Assembly (NCBI GenBank): GCA_913054205.1
Contig: CAJXJM010000054.1
Span: forward strand, 1-10,041
Length of the DNA: 10,041 bases
Origin: an uncultured Rhodospirillaceae bacterium
Lineage (GTDB): Bacteria; Pseudomonadota; Alphaproteobacteria; Rhodospirillales; UBA2165
Direction of reading: 5' to 3'
Position 1 is the first letter of the stretch. Every line of letters starts with the position of its first letter. Under the pieces are notes generated by a model. The model ran no database searches, was not told where the DNA came from, and saw only the letters and a program-made list of their open reading frames with translations. Below are positions 1 to 5,675 of this stretch, piece after piece. A program made the position numbers and the translations under genes.

Positions 1-279
1 AATGATCTGCCGATCATAATTGTTGGTGATTTTAATCAGCGATTGCCAAGAGGCCGCCAACCTTGGAAAGCTTATGAGCTTTTGGATATGTTGCTTTTCG
101 ATCGTTTTAATATTTGGACGTCCGGCGAAGTTAAAGGTTTGGAGCGCCAACCCGTTTGTCATGTGGGCGGATCGCTCGACTTAAAAGTTGAGCATGTTTC
201 TGGAAGAACTCGTCTAAATAAATCAGATAAAGAGCTCACCGACCATGACGGCTTGGTCTGCCGGTTCAGTCTCGCTTGA
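1..279 (+). CDS. Endonuclease/exonuclease/phosphatase family protein, C-terminal part
   Basis: The reading frame is open from base 1 and stops at a TGA at 277-279, so the gene enters from the left and only its last 92 codons are present. The first visible residues include IIIVGDFNQRLPR, the GDFN core of the EEP (DNase I-like) phosphoesterase fold, and the end carries LTDHDGLVCRF, matching the C-terminal (S/T)DH catalytic motif. In the family, the Asp and Asn of GDFN and the Asp-His of the last motif bind metal and activate water for phosphodiester or phosphomonoester cleavage. Substrate (nucleic acid, phospholipid or inositol phosphate) cannot be told from this fragment. A TTG at 43 can be read as a start but lies inside the conserved motif region and is not the real one. 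Family confident, specific role unknown. Confidence 0.85.
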   Translation, partial: NDLPIIIVGDFNQRLPRGRQPWKAYELLDMLLFDRFNIWTSGEVKGLERQPVCHVGGSLDLKVEHVSGRTRLNKSDKELTDHDGLVCRFSLA

Positions 280-292
280 GTGTTATTAAGGC

Positions 293-315
293 TATTTATC
301 GACTGTCGATAAATA
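293..315. repeat. Near-perfect 23-base palindrome (11-base arms)
   Basis: The arm tatttatcgac (293-303) is followed by a single t and then its exact reverse complement gtcgataaata (305-315). It begins 13 bases after the stop of the EEP-family gene. As RNA it could fold with a loop of about five bases, but no T tract follows on either strand, so an intrinsic terminator is not well supported. A dimeric-regulator operator is equally possible. A second short palindrome, gtacc-c-ggtac, follows at 323-333. The inverted repeat is seen directly; its function is unknown. Confidence 0.6.
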
Positions 316-416
316 AAGAACTGTACCCGGTACCATTCAATTTATTGTTTAGAATCAATGCTATGGATATGCGGTCTTGATCCGACGATCGATTACAGAG
401 GCATTAACCTTGAGAT

Positions 417-1220
417 TTAGTTGCGCCAAAGATGGAGCTTTGTTTCGCGCGCGTCATCGACTTCGGCAATTTCATCGGCAGAATTGTCCGGTACCACAAA
501 AGAGTTGCTGATGAAGAGGGTATCGGGTTTCATTTCAGCCACAACTTTTTCGTATAAACGCGGCATTGGTTGCGGCGATAAAAATGCATAGGCGACATCA
601 TAGCGGGACAAATCTTCTTTCCAGAAATCACCGTATTTTAAAATGACGTTCCGACTGCCGGTTAATAATCGTCGAAGCCAAGAGAGGAGAAAGGGAAGGG
701 GGGCAGACTCAATCCCGGTGAACGTCATGTCGGGTCTTTGGCGCGCGAGATACAAAAGCGCGCCGCCTATGCCGCAGCCGATGTCAATAAATTGCCCGCC
801 TTTTTGGACAGGTAACAACTCGTTCAATGCTGCCCAAGTTGTCTTGTTTGTCAGGTAGAGCGGAACTCGATTACGCGCGGTGTTCCAATAGACGAGGAGC
901 ATTACAATAAAGATCAATAGGAATATCCACGGCGGTACCTGCCAGGCAGTTGCGATCAATGTTGCTGGCGGTAATAAGATTTGCACCGGCACCCACCAGA
1001 TTGCGAGCCCCATTCGATGGCCGATAAAGCCAGCGACAATGCCTTGGACAAGTAAAGTTACAAGGGGATGGATGGTTTGCCCGGTGAGGGCGGTTGTCGA
1101 AAGCGCACCGGCAAAGGCGATCGCAAACCCTAAAATCTGAGACAGAAGAACGCGAAGCAGGGGTGTTGTCCACCAAGATGGTGGCGCAGTGTGTTGAGTG
1201 TTTTTAGAATTATCGCTCAA
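417..1220 (-). CDS. Membrane-anchored class I SAM-dependent methyltransferase
   Basis: A 267-residue protein with two parts. Residues about 21-112 hold four hydrophobic segments (roughly 21-43, 52-68, 72-92, 97-112), predicting an inner-membrane anchor. Residues about 125-267 are a Rossmann methyltransferase with motif I FIDIGCGIGG (144-153) and an acidic residue, E171, at the end of strand 2 for the ribose of S-adenosylmethionine. The later stretch DFWKEDLSRYDV...MPRLYEKV...MKPDTLFISNSF resembles the FAM173/ATPSCKMT-type lysine methyltransferase pattern, so a protein-lysine substrate at the membrane is a reasonable inference, not proven. The start is a TTG whose bases overlap the TGA stop of the upstream exporter gene (TTGA), implying translational coupling. 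No in-frame ATG occurs before the membrane region, which supports the TTG. Substrate is unknown. Confidence 0.82.
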   Translation of the reverse strand: MSDNSKNTQHTAPPSWWTTPLLRVLLSQILGFAIAFAGALSTTALTGQTIHPLVTLLVQGIVAGFIGHRMGLAIWWVPVQILLPPATLIATAWQVPPWIFLLIFIVMLLVYWNTARNRVPLYLTNKTTWAALNELLPVQKGGQFIDIGCGIGGALLYLARQRPDMTFTGIESAPLPFLLSWLRRLLTGSRNVILKYGDFWKEDLSRYDVAYAFLSPQPMPRLYEKVVAEMKPDTLFISNSFVVPDNSADEIAEVDDARETKLHLWRN

Positions 1221-1996
1221 AACAATTGCTCGAAAAAGAAGCGGACTTCTTCACGCAACACGGCGCGGAGGATAATGTAGAGGCCTAATATTAACAGGCC
1301 GATAAAAAACACGCGGCGGAATTGGGGCTCAGGAATCCTTTTTCTGATTTTCTGGCCAAGCCACATTCCGGCAAATGCAGGAACAAGAGCCGCCGTTGAT
1401 AACATCACAGTTTCCCGAGGTAAAAGCCCATGACCGCCGAGGGCGACGGCGAGCCCGATTGTCGCCAAAGTAAAGACGACGCCCATTGCCTGGATTAATA
1501 CGTCGCGCTGCAGGCCAACCGCTTGAAGGTAGATAACCCCGGGCATGATGAAAGATCCCGTGAGGCCTGTGAGAAAACCGCTGAATACTCCAACGACTGG
1601 CGAAAGCCATGCCTCATGTTTGCCAGGAGGCGGTATCTGAGGTGTGAATAGAGAAACGCTTGCATAAGAGCAGATCGAAAGCCCAAGCAAACCGGATAGT
1701 AACGCGGCCTCTGACTTGACGAGGATGCCAGCGGCGAACCAAGTGCCGAAGAAAGCCGCAATCATCAAGGTGGCAAACTTTTTTGTCACGAATTTGAAAT
1801 GTCCGCCGACGATGCCTTGCATTATATTTGTGCAAAATGTTGGGATTAACATAATCGTCATCGCATCTTTAAGACCGAGTGTTGCAGTCAATAACGCTAA
1901 AGAGACCGATGGCAGTCCTAAGCCGATGACGCCTTTGACCGTTCCGGCCAAGATAAAAGTCACTGTTATGATGATGAGCGTTTCTGGCGACCACAT
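1217..1996 (-). CDS. TauE/SafE family sulfite/anion exporter
   Basis: A 259-residue, very hydrophobic protein with about eight membrane segments, the usual size for the TauE/SafE family (also called TSUP or DUF81). The two family repeats are recognisable: the first half begins AGTVKGVIGLGLPSVSLALL (about 17-36) and the second has SGFLTGLTGSFIMPGVIYLQ (about 139-158). Members move sulfite, sulfoacetate, sulfur-containing organics or other small anions across the inner membrane; no sulfur-metabolism gene is next to it here, so the substrate is not assignable. The ATG at 1994-1996 is the natural start just before the first helix; the upstream purine stretch (GGTCAG on the minus strand) is only a weak ribosome site. 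It forms a two-gene unit with the methyltransferase, whose start overlaps its stop. Confidence 0.9.
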   Translation of the reverse strand: MWSPETLIIITVTFILAGTVKGVIGLGLPSVSLALLTATLGLKDAMTIMLIPTFCTNIMQGIVGGHFKFVTKKFATLMIAAFFGTWFAAGILVKSEAALLSGLLGLSICSYASVSLFTPQIPPPGKHEAWLSPVVGVFSGFLTGLTGSFIMPGVIYLQAVGLQRDVLIQAMGVVFTLATIGLAVALGGHGLLPRETVMLSTAALVPAFAGMWLGQKIRKRIPEPQFRRVFFIGLLILGLYIILRAVLREEVRFFFEQLF

Positions 1997-2256
1997 GTAT
2001 TATTCTGACCGTTAAAATCCTGAATAAACCATAGTGCCGAGCGCGCTTCAATCCGTCCAGCTATTCATATGGAACGCTATAAAATGGTGGGCCAAAAATC
2101 GACACTTGAACAGTAACATTGTCAAAAACACATTGTTGAATATTACTGAAAGAATAATTGAGTACGTGGTTATTCATATGTTTGGAATTGATCCAATTGA
2201 TACTTACTTGTTGATGGATAAAAAAATTAATTATTGCACTGCTTAATGAGTGACCC
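1997..2256. other. AT-rich divergent intergenic region
   Basis: This 260-base spacer separates the minus-strand exporter from the plus-strand kinase remnant and should hold promoters for both. From about 2090 to 2245 it is markedly AT-rich compared with its neighbours. A small inverted repeat, ttgga-attga-tccaa, lies at 2182-2196 and overlaps a direct repeat of aattgat with a 9-base period. A 70-codon plus-strand frame (2034-2246) has no recognisable domain and low-complexity composition, so I do not call it a gene. No strong sigma-70 pair was identified. Confidence 0.4.
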
Positions 2257-3117
2257 GTGGCCAGGCTAAAACAACCGCATAAATTGCTCTACGTTGAGGA
2301 TGACCCAGAAGCGGCGGCAGTGTGCGTGGCTGTCTTGATCGATCTAAGCATATATGACGCTGATTTGAAGTTGGTGGCATGCAATTCAAAATCCAAACAA
2401 GATTTCGCGGAAATTTCACATTTGATGGAGCCCGGTACGCCTCTCAAAGATATTTTGGCGGGGTATACCGGTGAAGGCATTCCCCTTGGTCGTCAAATGG
2501 AAATTTTTCAATCGTTCAACCGCATTGGACGCGAGAGCTCTGAGATTGAAGGAACTGGTATTGGATTAACCATTACAAAGCGGCTCGTTGAGGCAATGGA
2601 TGGTAATATTGGTTTTGAAAGCAAATCAAATGAGGGATCTTCTTTCTGGGTAGAATTTAAGGAAAACGAAGCACAAATAGATTGGCAGGATCAAATGCCA
2701 AACGAAGAAGATCAAGAAACGGATATTCACGTCAATAAAATTGAAGGCTCTATTCTCTACATCGAAGACAATCCGGCTAATGTGATGTTGGTACAAGAAA
2801 TTGTCGCTCGTTTTACCAGCATGCAATTTCTGTCCACCCCCAATGCGGAAACCGGAATTGAAATTGCTAAAAGATATGAGCCGGACGTCATCTTAATGGA
2901 TATCAATTTGCCCGGCATGGATGGGATTGCAGCGCTGGCTCAGATACGGAAAATTGATCGTATCTCGAAAGTGCATGTTGTTGCTTTAAGCGCTGATGCA
3001 ATGCCGCAGGAGATTGCTCGAGCCAAAAACGCTGGGTTTGAAGAGTATCTAACCAAACCCATCAAAGTTCCCGGATTGTTGGACGCTATCAAAAGATCCT
3101 GCGCAAATATCAGTTAA
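2257..3117 (+). CDS. Collapsed hybrid sensor kinase: partial REC, PAS and ATPase pieces plus one complete receiver
   Basis: The 286-residue frame is intact but mosaic. Residues 9-27 (KLLYVEDDPEAAAVCVAVL) are the first strand and helix of a receiver domain that then stops. Residues about 30-68 (SIYDADLKLVACN...EPGTPLKDIL) match the middle of a PAS_7-type sensor domain. At residue 71 it jumps to TGEGIP, the G1 box of a HATPase domain, continuing with the F box (EIFQSFNRIGRESSEIEG) and G2 box (GTGIGLTITKRL) to about 134. The DHp phosphoacceptor-His domain and the N box are missing, and the G1 Asp position is Tyr70, so kinase activity is not expected. Residues 165-284 are a complete receiver: acidic E170/D171, phosphoacceptor D215 in ILMDINLPGMDG, S245 and K267 in YLTKPI. 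The GTG start follows a TGA six bases upstream; the ribosome site is weak. It may act as an orphan receiver or be a decaying pseudogene. Confidence 0.75.
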   Translation: MARLKQPHKLLYVEDDPEAAAVCVAVLIDLSIYDADLKLVACNSKSKQDFAEISHLMEPGTPLKDILAGYTGEGIPLGRQMEIFQSFNRIGRESSEIEGTGIGLTITKRLVEAMDGNIGFESKSNEGSSFWVEFKENEAQIDWQDQMPNEEDQETDIHVNKIEGSILYIEDNPANVMLVQEIVARFTSMQFLSTPNAETGIEIAKRYEPDVILMDINLPGMDGIAALAQIRKIDRISKVHVVALSADAMPQEIARAKNAGFEEYLTKPIKVPGLLDAIKRSCANIS

Positions 3118-3144
3118 ATTCGACAATATGGTCCAATTGATAAT

Positions 3145-4136
3145 CTATTTGCCAACAGAGGCGCGCCCGATCGTATCTTGATCGGTGCCAAACCACACGG
3201 TATCCGTGGATTTGTGATAATGCATGTGGCGCACACTGCCGGCACCGGAGGGGATCGGTGTAATCGAGATGATTTTTTTTGCGCCGGATCAAAACCAACA
3301 AAAGTGTTGGGATCCACGCCGGTTTCAACCACCCAGACGCGGCCCCGCTTATCCACCGCCATCGCGTAAGGGTCGGAATCGCCGCCGCCCGGCAAAGCCC
3401 ACTCATCGAGCTTGCCGCTTTTAGGATCAAGACGACCCAAATAGCTACGACGATAATCGGTGTAATAAATGCGGCCATCGGCTGTTGCATCTACGCGGCG
3501 CGGACGTGAGCCGGCGGCAACTCGATGTTCTGTCAATTTGAGAGTGAGGGGATCGACGGACGCCAATTTGTCGGTTCCGAGCAATGCCACCCAGGCGACG
3601 CCATTCGGTGCAACAATGATGCCGTAAGGCCGTGCGCGTGATGTTGGGACTTTAATTAAATCAACTTTGCGGGACGCTATTGTCAGCCTTCCGACGATGT
3701 TACCCCATTGTGCTGTAAACCAGATATGTTTGCCGCTTTTATCAAAAACCAGCGTGTCAGGGTCCCTTGGGCTTTTGTTCGGCATTGATATTTTTTCGAT
3801 CTTTCCAGTTGATGGATCATACCGACCGATATATCCCGAAAGATTGCCGCTATACCATACGATACCATCAGACCCGACGATGAGATTGTGGGGGCCTGGC
3901 TCATCATCCAAAGATTTTTTTGTCATTTTGCCGGTCGTTGGATTAAGGCGTGCGAGATATTGACCGCCTTGGTCGACAAACCAGACAGAATTTGCGCTTT
4001 CGGCAAACGGATCGCGCGACCGGCCCCCATATGCGACTTGCCATTCCTTGATCTCTATTGGATTTAGAGATTCAGCCGCGTCTGTGGTCTCAGCCAGTGA
4101 AATTAACGCAAACAAAATTAAAAAGATAATTCTCAT
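3145..4136 (-). pseudogene. Periplasmic Vgb-like (streptogramin lyase-type) beta-propeller, frameshifted at an A8 run
   Basis: Residues 1-21 form a Sec signal peptide (MRIIFLILFALISLAETTDAA). The rest shows repeated propeller blades of the virginiamycin-B-lyase/SMP-30-like type: VWFVDQGGQYLARLNPTTGK, IVWYSGNLSGYIGRYDPSTGK, IWFTAQWGNIVGRL, IYYTDYRRSYLGRLDPKSGK, VWVVETGVDPNTFVGFDP. After K288 the uninterrupted frame runs into an unrelated 52-residue tail ending at 3114. Reading one base back at the A8 run (3273-3280) instead gives IISITPIPSG, then VRHMHYH and DTVWFGTDQDTIGRASVGK and a TAG at 3145-3147, exactly the expected last blade, for about 330 residues. The shift is either a real one-base loss, programmed -1 frameshifting or slippage, or a homopolymer sequencing error. 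The ATG at 4134-4136 directly precedes the signal peptide. Antibiotic lysis should not be assumed: most environmental homologues have no known substrate. Confidence 0.8.
3273..3280 (-). other. A8 homopolymer forming an in-phase A_AAA_AAA slippery heptamer
   Basis: On the coding (minus) strand the codons are CAA AAA AAA TCA. The last A of CAA plus the two AAA codons form the X_XXY_YYZ heptamer A_AAA_AAA in the zero frame, the classic -1 frameshift site class. A -1 slip here restores the correct end of the propeller gene. Twelve bases downstream a 5-bp stem, CACCG / CGGTG with an 8-base loop (plus-strand 3243-3260), could act as a stimulator. The site and phase are seen directly; its use is inference. 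Confidence 0.5.
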
Positions 4137-4162
4137 AGCACCGCTATTTTAACGCACGAGAC

Positions 4163-4192
4163 CGAGGGAGCAATTCCGTAAATCGACCCTCG
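4163..4192. repeat. Inverted repeat between the Dabb gene and the propeller gene
   Basis: cgaggg (4163-4168) and ccctcg (4187-4192) are exact reverse complements separated by 18 bases. On the minus strand the element lies after the Dabb stop and before the propeller start. No T run follows, so it is not a clear terminator; it could be an attenuating or processing hairpin in a shared transcript. Confidence 0.3.
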
Positions 4193-4221
4193 CGTATAAT
4201 TGTTCGTATTAGACTTCTCAG

Positions 4222-4515
4222 CTAAACATCAATGTCGGCGATTGTTAAATTCTTTGCTATTGGCATTAGTATTTTTAACAAATCTTGATGGGCTGGATGC
4301 GGGCCGTAGGCCGCCAATGCATCTTTGTCAGTCAATGTTATGACTGCGGCGTGAGAAATGTGGGGGGCGCGGTCAGAGAAGTTGTTGCCGATCTTCACTT
4401 CCAGGACACCTGGTATTTTATCTTTTAACGCAATGATGCCGGCCATCACTTCCTGCACCTCGGCGTCGGTGACCCCATCGTTGGTTTCAATAAGAACGAG
4501 ATGTTTAACGGTCAT
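4222..4515 (-). CDS. Dabb (stress-responsive alpha/beta-barrel) domain protein
   Basis: This 97-residue protein is the size of one Dabb domain (ferredoxin-like fold that dimerises into a barrel). It shows the family pattern: an N-terminal strand VKHLVLIE, a helix ending in LKDKIPGVLEVKIGNNFS (the GxN-S turn), then HISHAAVITLTDKDALAAYGPHPAHQDLL with the characteristic AY-xHPxH segment at about residues 69-76. Family members are small cytoplasmic proteins of mostly unknown role; some are enzymes (for example olivetolic acid cyclase in plants), others stress-induced. The ATG at 4513-4515 is preceded by a good ribosome site, GAGGGAG on the minus strand, eight bases away. It lies 33 bases after the SpoIIAA-like gene on the same strand and 85 bases before the propeller gene, so the three may be one transcript. 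Confidence 0.88.
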   Translation of the reverse strand: MTVKHLVLIETNDGVTDAEVQEVMAGIIALKDKIPGVLEVKIGNNFSDRAPHISHAAVITLTDKDALAAYGPHPAHQDLLKILMPIAKNLTIADIDV

Positions 4516-4548
4516 GGCAGCTGCTCCCTCAAATGAAATTATGTCAGA

Positions 4549-4956
4549 TCACTTAGAATAGGATATTTCATATCCCTTTGGCATTTCAAGCCAATCTAAT
4601 GCTTCTTCTTCAAATTTGAAAACCTGATCAAGATTGGATTTAAATACACCAACCAAATCGACGTAAAGTTTGAGCAATAAATAGTGGCTCAAATTATCGC
4701 CTGTCAGGAAGGCCATTTTCCCCTGCCGAATACTGTTTGCCTTCACGTGATTTACGATCTCTTTTATATCTTCGATATCGAGAGAGTTTTTTGAAATTTG
4801 GGTGAGATCAACTAATAGCTGGCACTTCGGATGTGATTCTTCACGATGTGCCATATCGTCGATTAATCGTATGACCAATTCGCGGTTTATTTCACCGGAA
4901 AATATAGCCTTGAAAATCTGGGCGCCAAGGAACTCTGTTTCTATGATCTCGTACAT
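4549..4956 (-). CDS. SpoIIAA/STAS-like domain protein
   Basis: A 135-residue soluble protein resembling the SpoIIAA-like (PF11964-type) family. It has an N-terminal beta region (EIIETEFLGAQIFKAIFSGEI), the strand CQLLVDLTQIS at about 45-55, a long helical middle (DIEDIKEIVNHVKANSIRQGK), a second strand MAFLTGDNL, and the typical ending QVFKFEEEALDWLE, where family members read vF...eeAlaWL. Such proteins are thought to bind partners or small lipophilic ligands; no specific function is assigned. I chose the ATG at 4954-4956 because GGAAG (minus strand, 4964-4968) sits seven bases before it. An upstream TTG at 4987-4989 would add 11 residues with no family match. A predicted CRP-type class II promoter lies upstream, with the inferred transcription start near 5010. 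The Dabb gene follows after 33 bases. Confidence 0.65.
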   Translation of the reverse strand: MYEIIETEFLGAQIFKAIFSGEINRELVIRLIDDMAHREESHPKCQLLVDLTQISKNSLDIEDIKEIVNHVKANSIRQGKMAFLTGDNLSHYLLLKLYVDLVGVFKSNLDQVFKFEEEALDWLEMPKGYEISYSK

Positions 4957-5016
4957 TTGCCATCTTCCATTTTGGATGTTTTGGAACAAATTTATATGAC
5001 TTTAGTTTCGTGACTA

Positions 5017-5022
5017 AATATA
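5017..5022 (-). promoter_or_regulatory. Putative -10 box of the SpoIIAA-like gene promoter
   Basis: Minus-strand TATATT. With the usual six-base gap it predicts a transcription start near 5010, leaving a leader of about 54 bases before the ATG at 4956. No good -35 box is visible, consistent with dependence on an activator bound at 5044-5059. Inference from spacing. Confidence 0.4.
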
Positions 5023-5043
5023 GGTACCCAGAAAGGAATTAGG

Positions 5044-5059
5044 TGTGATGAAGATCACA
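5044..5059. promoter_or_regulatory. CRP/FNR-family binding site, TGTGA-N6-TCACA
   Basis: The 16 bases read tgtgatgaagatcaca, a perfect match to the CRP core (TGTGA, six bases, TCACA), with the inner TGAT-N4-ATCA also fitting the FNR half-site shape except for the outer base. For the minus-strand gene, the centre (5051.5) is exactly 41.5 bases upstream of the start inferred from the TATATT box, the class II activator position. For the plus strand, the centre is about 70 bases upstream of the start inferred from TATAAT, near a class I position. Which CRP/FNR-family protein binds (CRP, FnrL, Dnr-like) cannot be told. Confidence 0.65.
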
Positions 5060-5108
5060 ATAAGATTTGTAAAAATTGCAGGGTGCTCATGCGGCGAAAG
5101 AATATATG

Positions 5109-5114
5109 TATAAT
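5109..5114 (+). promoter_or_regulatory. Putative consensus -10 box (TATAAT) facing the small membrane protein gene
   Basis: An exact TATAAT with no matching -35 at 16-18 bases (the place holds ctcatg), again suggesting activator dependence. The inferred start near 5121 gives a leader of about 120 bases. The upstream CRP-type site would be centred near -70. Chance occurrence in AT-rich DNA is possible. Confidence 0.35.
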
Positions 5115-5240
5115 CCCCAGAAGAACCAACAACAGAATATGTTAAATAAATCAGTGGCTTAGGTAAGTTGAATAAGTTTAATAACCTACACCTGCAAAAA
5201 TCTAGATTTACAATCTTCGGAGCGAAATCAGGACCTTTCG

Positions 5241-5591
5241 ATGACCGTGGTGTATGGGTTGCTCATGAATAGTGATTTCAAAGCGACCATCAAGCGACGC
5301 CATCTCATCTTTCGCCATTGGCAGGGAGATGCCGATTTGTGGCAATCCTATTGGCTCATTGGGGTTTTTGGCGGCTGGGCTTTTTGGACGATAATATTAA
5401 ATCTGGTTGATTTTAAGATTTTGCCGGATTTGGCGGCTGTGATCATTCTTATTGGATATTCAATTTATGCAGCCGTTGGGATTTGGCGCTCCGCCTTCAA
5501 TGTGAAATGCGTCGGCTGGGCTTATATCACACGTGCCATAATTGTTGCTTCTGCGATTTTCTTTATTTTCGAGTTAATTCAAATTATCTAA
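5241..5591 (+). CDS. Small inner-membrane protein, three predicted helices, function unknown
   Basis: A 116-residue protein with a basic N-terminus (KATIKRRHLIFRHWQG) followed by three hydrophobic segments at about 37-57, 62-82 and 96-114. The signatures HWQGDADLWQSYWLIGVFGGW and YSIYAAVGIWRSAFNVKCVGWAYITRAI resemble a widespread proteobacterial family of small hypothetical membrane proteins with W-x-G-E/D...FW...G and (V)GIWRSA motifs; I know of no assigned function. The ATG at 5241 has AGGA seven bases upstream. An internal ATG (residue 9) is possible. It stands alone on the plus strand, about 85 bases before the thiolase operon, and may be controlled by the CRP-type site upstream. Confidence 0.72.
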   Translation: MTVVYGLLMNSDFKATIKRRHLIFRHWQGDADLWQSYWLIGVFGGWAFWTIILNLVDFKILPDLAAVIILIGYSIYAAVGIWRSAFNVKCVGWAYITRAIIVASAIFFIFELIQII

Positions 5592-5600
5592 CATTTGTTC

Positions 5601-5635
5601 TGGCTCCTAACAATTTGATGGTTAAAATCGAGCCA
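5601..5635 (+). repeat. Weak stem-loop downstream of the small membrane protein gene
   Basis: tggctc (5601-5606) pairs with gagcca (5630-5635), and inside it taac (5608-5611) pairs with gtta (5621-5624). It lies 10 bases after the stop and before the thiolase operon. Only aaattcg follows, with no T tract, so termination is not well supported. Confidence 0.25.
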
Positions 5636-5675
5636 AATTCGTAATCACATAGAATAAACCAAAAGAGACCTTAAA

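Larger units (their letters stand above)
4957..5240. other. Divergent intergenic region with regulatory elements
   Basis: This 284-base spacer lies between the minus-strand SpoIIAA-like gene and the plus-strand small membrane protein gene. It contains a perfect CRP-type palindrome (5044-5059), a -10-like TATATT on the minus strand (5017-5022), a consensus TATAAT on the plus strand (5109-5114), and two 9-base tandem repeats (5165-5182) framed by taggt/accta. No RNA gene or further ORF was recognised. Confidence 0.55.

Noticed and set aside
2034..2246. 70-codon plus-strand frame in the AT-rich spacer
   Set aside because: No recognisable domain, low-complexity AT-rich composition and no convincing ribosome site; likely random open frame.
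3110..3490. 126-codon minus-strand frame overlapping the propeller gene
   Set aside because: It is neither the propeller frame nor the frame that restores its C-terminus; the translation has no family pattern.
3114..4136. Propeller lyase as a virginiamycin/streptogramin resistance gene
   Set aside because: The fold family matches, but most environmental members have no shown antibiotic activity and nothing nearby suggests resistance; a role label would be unsupported.
4957..4989. TTG start 11 codons upstream for the SpoIIAA-like protein
   Set aside because: The ATG at 4954-4956 has a GGAAG site at good distance; the extra residues show no family match. Not fully excluded.
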